NCBI GenBank assembly: GCA_022494885.1
Contig: JAGVSM010002966.1
Location: forward strand, 62,001-126,000
Direction: 5' to 3'
Source: Micrasema longulum
Taxonomy: Eukaryota; Arthropoda; Insecta; Trichoptera; Brachycentridae
DNA: 64,000 nucleotides
Translations under genes and position numbers: made by a program
Notes under the pieces: generated by a model
Seen by the model: the letters and a program-made list of their open reading frames with translations, nothing else
Told to the model about the DNA's origin: nothing
The model's database searches: none
In this document: in pieces, positions 44,565 through 55,439 of the stretch
How the letters are laid out: every line of letters begins with the position of its first letter
Position numbering within the stretch: position 1 is the stretch's first letter

Positions 44565-44690
44565 AAGATAAAAAACTTATTTTTAATAAAATAAATAAAA
44601 CAACTTTGTTTTTTACCGCTAATTTTTATTTTCCACCGAACGGGTTCAAAGCAAACAAGCTTCTTCGTCAAGGTTTACGTTACTAATGAA
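44565..44690 (-). repeat. Dispersed repeat H, left arm of an inverted pair
   Basis: On the minus strand: AACCTTGACGAAGAAGC, CTTTGAACCCGTTCGGTGG, AAATAAAAATTAGCGG and GTTGTTTTATTTATTTTATT. It is the mirror of the copy at 44840-44965. Confidence 0.65.
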
Positions 44691-44839
44691 TTTATTCCTA
44701 TTTATTTTTTCCCCATGTTTACTTAATACTACACGTGGAGTCAATTAATCAAGTCTTTTTGTCCCTAAAAGGGTGGTAATTTAACATGAATATTTTCGAA
44801 GCTAGACAGGAGTGGACTAAAAGAAATATTAAAAGTTAC
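44691..44839. other. Spacer between repeat H arms
   Basis: About 150 bp, no ORF; it would be the loop if the flanking repeats pair. Confidence 0.5.
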
Positions 44840-44965
44840 GTAAACCTTGACGAAAAAGCTTTTTGTTTTGAAACCGGCCGGTGGAAAACAAATAAATTAG
44901 TGGTTAAAAATAAAATTGTTTTATTTATTTTATCATAATGAACAACCACAAAGTCAGTGCCTGAA
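44840..44965 (+). repeat. Dispersed repeat H, right arm
   Basis: CCTTGACGAAAAAGC, TTTTGAAACCGGCCGGTGG, then GTGGTTAAAAATAAAATTG, TTTATTTATTTTATCATAAT and AACCACAAAGTCAGTGCC. TTGACGA and GAAAC lie as the CUGANGA and GAAA boxes of a hammerhead would, with one core change (C to T at the first position). Confidence 0.6.
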
Positions 44966-45554
44966 ACATACATTATGTTTAAGTTTGAATGTTTTAACGC
45001 CGTTTCAGATTCTTAAAAAAACAAATGTCATTTGTGATGTTTAATCTTGTGCCATATATAGTTTTTTGTTCTTATTGTCAACGTTTCGGATGAAATATAT
45101 TTTCTAGACTAGTTTTGATGTTCTAGTAAATTGATGTCGTATGAGAAATGTATACCGTACTGCAGGCTGCAGGCGGCTAATTTGTTTTACGGCGATAGAT
45201 TTGTGTTGAATTCTGGGTACCATTATGTTTTTTAAGCGCATCCTATCAACTCTAGAAGACACAAAATGAGATACACTGCACGGCACAAAAACCCACAAAA
45301 ACCCATTAAAACATTAAAAATTTTGTAAATAGCACAAAACGGTGAAATGATTCTCCACTAGTAATTTGAAATTTTCAAAAAGTTATTGATTTTGAACAAG
45401 GCGGTTGTATTTTTTTTGCACCTTTGCAAACATTAAATGTTTTTTTCTATTTTATTTAAAAAAAAAAAAAAACGTATCTTAAACTACAATATTATATATT
45501 TTGGATTAAACAATATTAAAGCTGACCATTATTAGGCAACTAGGTGGTTTTTGC
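44966..45554. other. Gene-free stretch
   Basis: No element recognised. Confidence 0.45.
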
Positions 45555-45660
45555 GTTGAAATATTTCAAAGTCCCTAGACTAGCATCTTAAACGTATTAC
45601 TTTCATTTAATAAAAAAAAGGAAAGTTACAAAACGATTATTGTGGCGATGCAGAGCTTTT
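45555..45660 (+). repeat. SINE family 2, decayed body fragment
   Basis: GAAATATTTCAAAGTCCC, TAGACTAGCATCTTAAACG, GTTACAAAACGATTATTGTG and GGCGATGCAG are spaced as in family 2. Confidence 0.45.
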
Positions 45661-47611
45661 TTGATCATTACGTGCGAGTACATGTAGGTACATATTATAA
45701 TGACGATGATTCAAAGTTTATAGTAAAATTCACTCATATTATAATAAATTTCATGCTATCAATAAAAATAACTAACTGCTATGTAAATTAAATCGCATCA
45801 ACTTGGGATTATAAAGTCTATGGTAATCCAAATATTAAATTTTGATATAAAACTTCGTATTATTTGTCAGTAGGAATATAAACTGTTATATAAACGGGAA
45901 CCTCGCTAAAGCCCGGGCGCCTCTAAGCTATTTTCCATATCATTGAATAAATGCATAAGTGTGGAATAAATCAACCCGCATGCAAATTTTACGACTGGGC
46001 AAATATTGTAATGAAATATTGACGGAAAGTTTGCCTGAAGCAAAAAGCTGATTGAAACTGAAACAATTATGTTTATTGTAGAAAAAATCATTGCGAGTCT
46101 AAAAAAATGCACTTTATAGCACAGTGATGTTTATGAACGCTTATAGGATAAAACTTCTCATTCATTTGCACAAAAGATACAAAATTACACGTATTTTTGT
46201 CTTTAGGAACACGCTTTCTCTACTCTTTAAAAATAAAATAAAATGTGTTTAATAATCTCAATTAATCATCTTAATAGGTACTTTTAATTTTAATTCAAAT
46301 CTATTTTGTTCTTATATTTAAATTTTTTTTTTTTTTTTTAACCTTGTTTTAAATATATTTATGAGAATCCACCATTTTAATTTTTAAAAGCATTAAAACA
46401 ATGTTGATTCTTTAAAATTACTGTTTTTTCCTTTCTTCTTTTTCATACTTATTTGGGAGCCAACAGAAACGCCTGAAGACTCTTTATGAACACCATATGA
46501 TCTAATTAGGGAGCGGATATGGAATGATGATGAATAGCATTAACGTTTTTAGATTACAGTTAAAAAGTTCAAAACGGATAGTTATAAATCCCCTTTTTTC
46601 AATTTTTGCTAATTAATTGTTTTCTTACTAGCATCGATTTGTATTAATATCTGGAAAATAACTTAATTCATGAAAACATAATAAAAGCTTTATGTGGGTA
46701 CTCGTAGATATTTACTTATATATATATTTTAAATAAATAAATCGTTGATATTTAAATGATCTTTGTTAATTTTCACGCAAATCAAATAAATAAAATAATA
46801 CAAGCAACAACAAATAATTTAATACGCCTTGAAAATTGAAGTTGACAGATGACAGTTAACAATATAACAGGGGGATGCGCGCGCAGATCTTGGTTCAAAT
46901 ATTGGTTGAAAAATAGGACGCGTTCTGTTTTTGGAATTTGACCACACATTTCATCCAATTGTGTGTTGACTACACAATAAGATTTTGTACCATTTACAAA
47001 CCAATGTTGTACGGGCTGTATACTAGGTAATAATCAAGTTACTTTTATATGGGTCGAGTTAATTTTTTTAAGAGATTGTTTATGCCCAATGCTATTTCCC
47101 GAATAATCCCTTTATAATATGCAGGCTGAAATAAAGAGGATTTGCTTCGTTTGAAATGGTACGAAATACTGTGAAAATGGATAAAATATGCAAAAACAAC
47201 AAAATATCTAGGAATTTCAAACGTGATCAGCATCAGAATTACTAGTTTATTGCAACACGATATACAGAAGTACATTTTTCAGCAAAGAAGGTAAAGCGTT
47301 GGTCAATACATACAGAATTTTGACTTTCATTTATATTTATTAATTCAGATACTCAATGAAGATGGGTTGCTATTTTTTTTTTTCACTTAAAACTACAAAA
47401 AAAAACACAATGCTCAAAATAAATGTTTTTTAAATAAATATAAACTTTTAACAGATTATTTTCTAAGGTTTAATTACCTTTTGAATCTTTTCCTATTTTA
47501 TTTTTAACATTTTTTACCAAATATTATATCGTATTGTTTCTGCTACTTTAAAAAAAAATATTTTAAATGAATTTCAAAAACCACTATTATAAATTTTATA
47601 AGCGTTGCCTA
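45661..47611. other. AT-rich gene-free stretch
   Basis: A T-run of about 17 lies near 46324-46340. No gene or element recognised. Confidence 0.45.
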
Positions 47612-47852
47612 GTCGGCCTAGTGGTGTAATGGTCAGCACGTTCGCCTACCAAGCAAGAGGACTCAGGTTCGATCCCTGATATGGTTGTTATGAAATATTT
47701 ATTTAAAGGGGTGTTTACTCACCAGAATATTTCATAGTCCCTGGATTGGAAGCGTAAGACTGATTTTCTTTTTTTCATGTAACAAAAAAAAAGATACTCT
47801 GCGATTGGTGTATCAATGCAGTACCCTATACGGAAAGAGAATGATGATGATG
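47612..47852 (+). repeat. tRNA-derived SINE, family 2, near complete
   Basis: GTCGGCCTAGTGGTGTAATGG (A box region), AGGTTCGATCCCTGA (B box), TTACTCACCAGAATATTTC, GGATTGGAAGCGTAAG, GATACTCTGCGATTGG, and a tail ending GAATGATGATGATG. The (ATG)n end is well preserved. Confidence 0.85.
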
Positions 47853-48363
47853 TCTCAAGGAAATTTTTTGGCTTAGGAATGTATATTCCTGGTACGTGCA
47901 GTGAATTTTATGTAAGTAGGGATGCTGACAAAAAATAATCATGGTCTTACTTATAATAGGCATGATAGTAGACATACTCGTAGGAAGATATCTGATTAAA
48001 ATCAAAATAGCATAGAATCACTTTTGGAAAGTATGCCCGAGGTATTATATTACGAACATTATGCCATTAAGTTTTTCATTATAATAATTATCGTCTATAA
48101 ATTATTAACGTAGCACAGAAGCCGACGTATCCAGCTAAAAACATTAGGACCGCACCTAAAACTCTAAATGTTCTTAAATTTTGACTAAATTTCAAGAATT
48201 TTAGACACTATAAGTATAATATATTAAATCATGTAAATGAATGCCTCGATTCGGGTTGTGCCCAGTGAGGTCCCTGTGAGGCCCAGTGAGGTATTCATAT
48301 TAAAAAAAGTTTTTTGTAAAACGTGAAATAATAAATAAATAAATTCACTATTTAAATTTTTAT
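47853..48363. other. Gene-free stretch
   Basis: GCCCAGTGAGGT occurs twice near 48260-48300; otherwise nothing seen. Confidence 0.45.
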
Positions 48364-48371
48364 GCCATATG

Positions 48372-49172
48372 CATAGAATTAAGAAAAGTCCAGAAATTGC
48401 ATACGCATACGCGCATCAAACAGAAGGGGACTAAACTACCGTTAAAAGAGTAGTTTTACGTTTTGACCTATTAGTTTCTTTGTAGACGTCGCTCAGTACG
48501 CAACTCCCAATTTGAATTCAACTATGCCGTGTTGTGTTGTTTAAGAGTGTAGAAATACTGCTGGGATCATAAAAAAAACAGGATGGGATCACATTTCATA
48601 TGTAATTAGTAAATGTATGTGTAAGTATCAAATGCATTACTACAAAATTGTAGTATTTTTCCATCTGTCAGATTGTCGAAGAAAACAAAATGGACATTTC
48701 GTTAGTGTTGCTAGGGTAGTGAATTTTTTTACCCTACTTTGCTCATCTAATGAGGGATCTAATGAAAATTGGACCTCGGATTAAACAATGCCGTGGTAGA
48801 CATTTGACTAAAATTATCTTTAAAACATCAAATATTATTCAACATGATACGAGTATAAAAATATCTGCTTTATGTAAAATAAAATTTGTGTTATATTTCA
48901 AGTTCAAAGTTCATTAATTAAATTACTCTTTGTTAATATCCCCTTTACTTATCTACTCTATTGTGTCAATCAATATTTCCGCGTGGACAATAAAATTTTA
49001 GAGAAATCAACAGATTTCTTTTTTTTACCTTACATTTGTGGTATGATTGTTTTTTTTTTCCATCGTGTAACATTACGCGGCAATTTCACTAATGCGAGTG
49101 GCAAAAGTGAGACACAGTCCGATGTATTCAAATATGATTCTACGCTTCTTTTGGACTATTCTTAATTCTATG
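48372..49172. mobile_element. Non-autonomous DNA transposon, copy 2 (801 bp)
   Basis: Left TIR CATAGAATTAAGAAAAGTCC, right TIR GGACTATTCTTAATTCTATG. Flanking 8-mers GCCATATG (48364-48371) and GTCATATG (49173-49180) differ by one base, so the target duplication is again 8 bp. It follows the copy at 14202-14993 end to end with small indels. No coding frame for a transposase. Confidence 0.87.
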
Positions 49173-49180
49173 GTCATATG

Positions 49181-49859
49181 TTATTAAAGTTGTTTTTTCT
49201 TGCCATTACACGAGTTGGATGCTCTTATCTCTATGAGACTCGCAGAACAGTATAACAACGTTATGAATCGTAATGCGCGTGCGTGGAAATTTGAACATTT
49301 GTAATAGGACTGGACTCAAAATGAAGAGTAGTATCCAGATTCAAAGTCCAAGGTACCTTAAATACGCATACGTAGGTAGGAATGTACGCTGAAAATATTG
49401 TTTGAATTTGTTAATCACATGCGCTTGAGTATTTTTGCGACCATTTTAGGAATACTTATAGATTTTTTTTTCATATTTAAAATTTTTAATAATAAAATAC
49501 ATATAATTTTTAAATATTTAGGAAATGCACCGCGTCTACAGTATGTAGGTATGGGCGGAACGCGCTTGGTAAACGCGTAATCGGAAAGTGTCGTGCATAG
49601 TTAGTATCTACGTATGTAGTCGCAAACAACTCAGTACTTCGAGTAACTCAGTAGTTCACAACAATCGAGATTTGAATTTGTATTTTTAAATAGAAAATGA
49701 AGGTAATTTATTTTTCTATGATCTTCTAATTATATTAAATTTAAAGTATTCGATTGAAACGCGTGATTAATGTTGTCTAAGGGAATATTTAATTTAAAAC
49801 TTACGAAGCTCAAATACTTTCATTGAATTCTCTCTATGTTTCTTATGTGTTATTTATAC
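49181..49859. other. Gene-free stretch
   Basis: Mostly unique; the part at 49520-49640 is less AT-rich but shows no splice or domain signal. Confidence 0.45.
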
Positions 49860-50400
49860 TAAGGAGACCACTCAGTGGAATTATATTCTAACTTACTACG
49901 AACTAGTGCTACATATAAAATATTTGTCACTTCAAGCGAAATGAAGTCTTTGACAATGCGAAGCAGGAAACCAAACGTTTTCATGGTTTTGTTTGGTATG
50001 TTGTTAATATGGTTAACAAAATTTACACACATACCCAGGTATCTTATTTCGCTAACCCTTTAGAGCAGCATGTCATTTATGGTGTATTCATACATAAACG
50101 GTTTTTTTTCGACACAAAGTAATTGATTTGGTATGACTTGTATTTAAAAAATCAATTATTTTGTGTGCACCAACTATTCAGTTTATTTAAGTTAAACTGA
50201 AGTGTTATACAATCATTAACATTTGATATTTCTGTATTTATTTTCATGTCGTCTGTGAACAGAACAACTTCTACATCCTGAAAAACGGAAACAATGTCAT
50301 TAATGAAAAATAATAACTGTACCGGTCCTATTTGACTTACACGTGGTAAACAGCTAGAAGCGTAAAATGGCTGTGATTTTTTAGAATTAACCTTAAGATA
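49860..50400 (-). pseudogene. LINE RT palm fragment (LINE D-like)
   Basis: On the minus strand: FYASS and PRVSQIGPV (the SGVPQGSHLGP block), LLFFINDIVSVFQDVEVVLF, TDDMKINTEIS, LQFNLNKLNSWCTQN, a thumb stretch, then FGFLLRIVKDFI and ALVRSKLEYNSTEWSP. The catalytic YADD box reads FTDD. Several stops and frameshifts lie between blocks. The last block matches SLVRSQLDYKSPIWSP of LINE D at 19.3 kb, so the two are probably the same or sister lineages. Confidence 0.78.
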
Positions 50401-50464
50401 TAATTAACTATTAAATTAGTAACTTGAAAACCACTCCAACATATTATATTTTATCCCCAACGCA

Positions 50465-50840
50465 TGAAATATTTATTTAATAAGGTGTTTTCACACTAGA
50501 TTATTTCAGTCCCTGGACTGGTAACTAAAGCGTAATACTGATCATCTTACCTTTATATGACAAAAATGATTTTTTAAATTATTATTTTTTTTATTTTTGC
50601 ACCACAACAGGCCAGGAAGCCCAATTACAGTGTTGAATCACGTCGCAGAACACCCAGGCTTGAGAAAAATCACAATTATTTTTTTTTGTGCTCTCACCGG
50701 GAATTGAACCCGGAACCTTCCGGGTGCAAGTCAAGCGTCTTGACCACTGCACCACGGAGGCCGCCAAGATACACAGCGATTGGTGTACCGATGCAGTGCC
50801 CTATGCACCATTAGGTAAAGGGAATGATGATGATAAAAGA
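50465..50840 (+). repeat. SINE family 2, interrupted by SINE family 4
   Basis: The outer SINE runs TGAAATATTTATTTAATAAGG, CTGGACTGGTAACTAAAGC, TACCTTTATATGAC up to about 50573, then resumes at 50764 with AAGATACACAGCGATTGG, GCCCTATGCACCATTAGG and GAATGATGATGAT. The tRNA-like head is missing. The interruption lies in the segment that in the intact copy at 32161 reads CGATTAAGATACGC. Confidence 0.8.
50575..50763 (-). repeat. tRNA-derived SINE, family 4, nested
   Basis: On the minus strand it begins GGCGGCCTCCGTGGTGCAGTGG (A box inside), then GGTTCCGGGTTCAATTCCCGG (B box), then GAGCACAAAA, an AAGCCTGGGTGTTCTGCGAC block, GGGCTTCCTGGCCTGTTG and a T/A-rich end. The same blocks form the copy at 60660-60815. 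The acceptor stem ends do not pair, so it is not a tRNA gene. Confidence 0.8.
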
Positions 50841-50984
50841 GAAAAAATGAACACTGTACAATGGACTTTTTCTTTATTCTGCATCTTTATTGTCTTATTA
50901 TATCAATGGAATATACATTTTTTTACATGTGTTTTTGTATTTTCTATTAATATTGTATGCAAAGAGCGCAAGTAATTTCTCTCG

Positions 50985-51230
50985 CATTTGAATTAATTAA
51001 TTCTAGACTTACACGTTGGAAAAGGATACAGCGAGATATTCAAATGCAATAATGTTTGAAGTTTGCTTTGTACCGCTATGGAGAAGTTAATTGCACCGTT
51101 GATCGGAGTTTAATGAAATGACGCCGGATTCATTGAACGGGTTATTCGATTCTTCGCCGAGCGGTACTGACACCACTTCAAGTGACACGAATGAAATTCA
51201 CCAGCTTAATGACGTCATATTCAAACGATA
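50985..51230. promoter_or_regulatory. Possible regulatory island
   Basis: Unique, less AT-rich sequence with AATTAATTAATTC near 50990 (homeodomain-type) and TGACGTCAT at 51210-51218 (CRE-type). No repeat block is recognised and no coding frame persists. This is a hypothesis from motif content only. Confidence 0.2.
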
Positions 51231-51480
51231 GCGATGGCACGGACGTACGTTTATTCTGAACGACCCTCGTTGAAATCGGCTTTGAGATTTAAAAGAATAT
51301 CCTTTAAGTTCATCAAAAATTTTCCCGCATTCTCCACTTTGCCAAGATTGTATGGATTGTCTGTTAATTTAATGATCTCGGATATGCAATTTTACATTTT
51401 TTTGTCCTTATTAAATGCCAACAAAATACGGAAATCAAACCCAATGTCTTTTGAATGGTAGACAAGACATACTTATTTAT
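51231..51480. other. Unassigned stretch
   Basis: A 75-codon + ORF (51234-51461) has no recognised motif. Ends in TTTATTTATTTATTA, which belongs to the element at its right. Confidence 0.4.
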
Positions 51481-51815
51481 TTATTTATTAACGGACATTG
51501 TCCATGTATTCAATTTATAGGTCAAGATATTTGAATTACTGGAGATGTCTTCCGATGCAATAGGCTGTGATAGTAATCCTAACACAAAATCTAGTAAAGC
51601 AGATGAGAATCGTCTTTGAGCATTCAGTTGGTTGATCTTATTGTCTTGAATATCACTTTCCACAATATCAACTCTCACATTGTATTTTTGTTCGCTGCCA
51701 GATGATTCTCTAACTCATTAATGTCATCCTCTTCTAATAATAAACGCGTGATATCGCCACCAGACACCGATCGATTTGAGGCCAAAGCTAAAAACTGCAA
51801 ACGTACTGCGATTTG
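51481..51815 (-). pseudogene. Unrecognised protein fragment, frameshifted
   Basis: On the minus strand one frame reads QFLALASNRSVSGGDITRLL, LEEDDINELENHLAANKN and stops; a +1 shift near 51695 leads into YNVRVDIVESDIQDNKINQL, NAQRRFSSALLDFVLG, and a stop at about 51481. The two parts read as one acidic protein. (TAAA)n-type sequence follows the stop, so it may be the end of a retroelement or a retrocopy. I do not recognise the family. Confidence 0.4.
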
Positions 51816-52889
51816 TCACCAAAAAATATACACAAACCCCAACCATTCGTCAAAATGACGAGTAGATTCGCAATATGTCGAGAAAGTGTGTACTTACCCG
51901 CTAGACATAATTGTCTCCCGAAATACCATGGCAAGCACTGCGTTGACAAGCGACAACGCCATCATTGGCATGCGGGGAAAAAGTGACAGCGTATTTGCTG
52001 TCGCGTGTTCTTCGATTCGACGAAGGTTAGATGTCTGGGGTTAACGGTGCTTCATCATAGTAGGTACTATATACGTGTATATCTTCTCAAAATAAATTAT
52101 TATTTATAACGGTGTTTATAAAAACGCGACATCGCTGCCGAATATTCATTTCAAGAAACATAAATAAGGTATTACCCGTCATAGCCACTTGATTGAAAGC
52201 CTACTAGAAACACATTTCCCTTTTCTAAATATGAAATTGTATGGAAAAGACTTCTATTTTTTTGCCGAATAACAAAACAATTTGTGAAAAATCGCTTCCA
52301 AGTAAAAGCATTTTGTGAGATGAGGAGGATCTTGTAATGAAATATTAATTTTGAATATTGGGGAACGGAATTCAAAATTTCTTATTTATATTTGTGATGA
52401 ACTGTCGCGAAGAAAATAAATGCGATGTAAAATGTTTAAAAATAGTGGGGAAAGATTCAGAATAAACCAAATTATTCTTTAATTTAAAGCTTACCGGCTT
52501 ATAACTGCGAGATGTTTTTAATGTTGTGGATTGTATTAAGTGTCAGATATTAGAAACATCACTTCACATCATTCCAAAAGAAGAAAAATTACCGATGATT
52601 GAACTGTTTACCGTAAACAAACAGTTAGGTTATCTGATTAAAATTACAAAGTTAAAGTTTAAGACCCCATAAGGAATAAATGCAGCAACTTGCAAAAACA
52701 TGCAAAAATGCATTTTCTGATATGCTCCGCGCTACTGTTAAAGTAATTGCATTGAAAGGTTTTTTTATAATACCAGGTAAAATAAGTTAAATAATACTCT
52801 AAATGGATGAAAATCACTTCGAAATTATTAAATTTTTGGACTTGGGTAATATTTCAAAACGCTAAAGTCGCCTATCTCCATACAAATTA
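51816..52889. other. Gene-free stretch
   Basis: Unique AT-rich sequence; no motif found. Confidence 0.45.
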
Positions 52890-52985
52890 ATAATTTGACA
52901 CCCGGCCGGTGGCGGTGAGCCGAAATAATTCTTACAATAAATTTATTTATTATAAGTTATTAAAATACTAAGCAGCCACGACGCG
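52890..52985 (+). repeat. Dispersed repeat H
   Basis: CCCGGCCGGTGGCGG, then TTTATTTATTATAAGTTATT and AGCAGCCACGACG correspond to the second half of the repeat at 44840-44965. The hammerhead-like boxes are lost. Confidence 0.45.
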
Positions 52986-53029
52986 CTAGTTTACGTCTTA
53001 GGCCTAGGGCACGGTGTCAATACCGATGT

Positions 53030-53450
53030 CGATTTTCGGTCACAAACTCGACTAGGAAACACGGACTAGGCGGGATCAATTGAGCCTTGTTCCTAGCTTT
53101 GTCTTGATTTACTACAATTTGATTTCCTTTCCATAAAAATGGGCTACTTATAATACTTTGGAAATGGTCCCCGTCCTGGAAGGCCGTCTATAACGATCTT
53201 TTGGCTTTATACGGCGGAACTAAGAAACGTGGGATTGACGTGGTAGTGGCGAGAGTGCTGGTTGGGGATGGTCTCCTGGAGGTATCTGGTGATGTTCATA
53301 TGCTCCACTTCGGAGCGGGTGTGGAAAATAAGAAGAACAAAAATCGAATGGCTCCCTTGCACAATCAACTAACAGAGACTTCTACCTCTTTACATAAATG
53401 CCACAGAATTATCAACTATTTTATCGAGAAATATCCTTTAAAATAATATT
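53030..53450. other. GC-richer island open on both strands
   Basis: On the + strand a frame is open from 53123 to 53446 (no ATG; contains RGIDVVVARVLVGDGLLEVS and MLHFGAGVENKKN). On the minus strand the same stretch is open as VEHMNITRYLQETIPNQHSR. Composition stands out from the surroundings. It may be a retroelement coding remnant or an exon, but I recognise neither protein and cannot choose the strand. Confidence 0.3.
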
Positions 53451-54010
53451 TCCTCAAGTTTTTGTTCATTGTTTTGTTTTAAGTAGGGTTATAACCCAAA
53501 TTATTCGGTAAAACATAAAGTTACGCATGAAAGGATATTTTGATAAATAAATAATTAATGTTTATCTTTGGATTTAAATTCCCCTTTCGATTCGTATTTG
53601 TGGAGTTATTTACGAATTTCGTTGTAGTAAATCTAATATGAACCACCTTTAACTCGATGCAACAGTCAGAAATTACATTTTAGGAAAAAGTTAAAGGAAA
53701 TTGAATCTGAAAGTTATTTCTAGTAAAAATTGACAGAGTCCATATTTCGCAAAACTTCTTTACGTGCACAATATCTGCTGATGAATTTTAAAATACAAAA
53801 CTTTGGATACGCTACAGAAATCTAAACTGACATTGAACAAACACCATTATGAAATATTCAATGTTTCAAAAAAACTTTCGGACTTATGAATAGTGTTTCT
53901 GACTGTTTTACAAACGGTATATAATCCTAAGTTACGTAGTCAAATGGAAAAAGTCCAAGTCGGTCCTAGAATTGAATTGTGATTAAATTTAAAATATGTT
54001 CAAAAACAAA
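53451..54010. other. Gene-free stretch
   Basis: AT-rich; nothing recognised. Confidence 0.45.
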
Positions 54011-54250
54011 AAAATATATAAATTTATTTATTTATTAGTTTATACATACATTGTTACAAAAATGGCACAAAAAACACTGGCAAATTCTGCTTGTACTAGG
54101 AGTAGGCTCAGTATATGAAGGGTCGGCAAGCAAGAAATATTAGTATGCCTAATGTTGCAATCGGTTCCTATATGGGTAAATGCCTGTTCTAAGAAACCGA
54201 TTTTAACATTTTGAAATTTTGACATTTTGACATTTTGACATTCGAACATA
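54011..54250 (-). repeat. LINE-like 3' end
   Basis: TTTATTTATTTATTAGTTTA near 54020 looks like a reversed (TAAA)n tail, followed by sequence that on the minus strand could be a LINE 3' UTR. TTTTGACATTTTGACATTTTG near 54222 is a short 9-bp tandem repeat. No coding block is recognised. Confidence 0.35.
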
Positions 54251-54659
54251 AAATTAGTTTTTTTTTTAAATTACCGTTACCTACCTGTTTCAAGCCTTTA
54301 TTCTGTATAGTTTGCATTTCATTGTTGATTTGGCATTTTATTTTTATATTTTATACAGCATATTCTTTCTTTAATATCATGCTCCGGTTTTTTATATTTT
54401 TGTGTACTTTATATGTTTCTAAATATTATAATTTGTTGTATTTCTTTAAACTGTATTTCCTGAATTCTGTGTTGTTGATTAACTCATAGTTTTTAATTAT
54501 TTATGTGACGCATAAAAAAGGCTTACGGGCGTAAAAAATAAAATAAGAAAAGTGTATTTGAATTATTTTCTTATCTATAGGTAATGCGTAGGAACCAATT
54601 AAAAACTTTAAAAAAATAAATATGGGTTCTAATATTTAATCAAAAACCAAAAACCAAAA
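54251..54659. other. AT-rich gene-free stretch
   Basis: The 84-codon + ORF (54235-54489) is only F/L/Y-rich. AAAAACC repeats lie at 54636-54665. Confidence 0.45.
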
Positions 54660-54800
54660 ACCATTTTTCAAAGGCCATTTTTAATGAGTTATAAATAACT
54701 CACTATCAGAAAATGTGAACGATGTTGAGTTAGAGTGTGGTTCGAACCTTGAATCTCTGATCCGTGAGTGCGCAACACTAGCTACGGGACCAAACCCGAT
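54660..54800 (-). repeat. tRNA-derived SINE, family 1
   Basis: Reverse copy: AAAGGCCATTTTTAATGAG, ATAAATAACTCACTATCAG, GTGTGGTTCGAACCTTG (B box), GCTACGGGACCAAACCCG. The 3' end was lost. Confidence 0.78.
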
Positions 54801-55311
54801 GTTTTTAAGGAGAAGCCAACAGATTATTATCTTCATTTTTTTCCGATCCGTATCTAACTAGAATCCTAACCGTCCGTGCGCTGTGGAGCTGCAAGACGTG
54901 TTGGGATATTTACTGTACAGCGCGCTTGATGTGATTTTTACAGAACTGGCACTTGATAAATTATCCACAGTAATAACAATAATAATAATAATTGATTGGT
55001 CAGCTTATCACCTTTCAGACTTTGTACACTAATAACAGACACTGATAACAAAGGGTGGACGGTATAAATATTGTATTCACAGTTAAATTCTTCCGTTTGT
55101 TTCTTTTATGAAGCACTTCACTTTTACTTCTGCATGGATACAAGTATCGTGTAGATTTTGATGAGATGTATATTTTAAACTATTTATGTAGCACTAATTC
55201 CAATTTTTCAGAAATATGCATATGCAGGTTTATGATAAAGATTTATCAGAGTTATACTTTTCACAATGTGACTTGCTCACAGGACGGTAGGAAAGTTTGC
55301 CCACTACATAC
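54801..55311. other. Gene-free stretch next to a candidate exon
   Basis: (AAT)n run at about 54975-54993. If the exon at 55312-55439 is real, this is downstream intron sequence on the minus strand. Confidence 0.4.
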
Positions 55312-55439
55312 CGCACACCGCATTTGAGGGCATAAGTCTCCTTGGCGGTGCCCACAGACACGGAATATTCGCTCATTGTCAAACGAAAAAAGCTGCCCGA
55401 AGGAGCTCTCTGAAATCTGGTAGCCTTAGCATATTTGTG
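55312..55439 (-). CDS. Candidate internal exon, host gene
   Basis: On the minus strand a good acceptor (GGATTACTTTTTTTCAG) precedes the segment, and a GTATGT donor follows it. The only open frame reads HKYAKATRFQRAPSGSFFRL, then TMSEYSVSVGTAKETYALKC and GV. Its third-position GC is higher than the background and it contains no repeat block. Length 128 bp, phase 0 in and 2 out, compatible with the exon at 56172-56243. I do not recognise the protein. The frame also runs on past the donor to 55230, so the end is uncertain. Confidence 0.42.
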
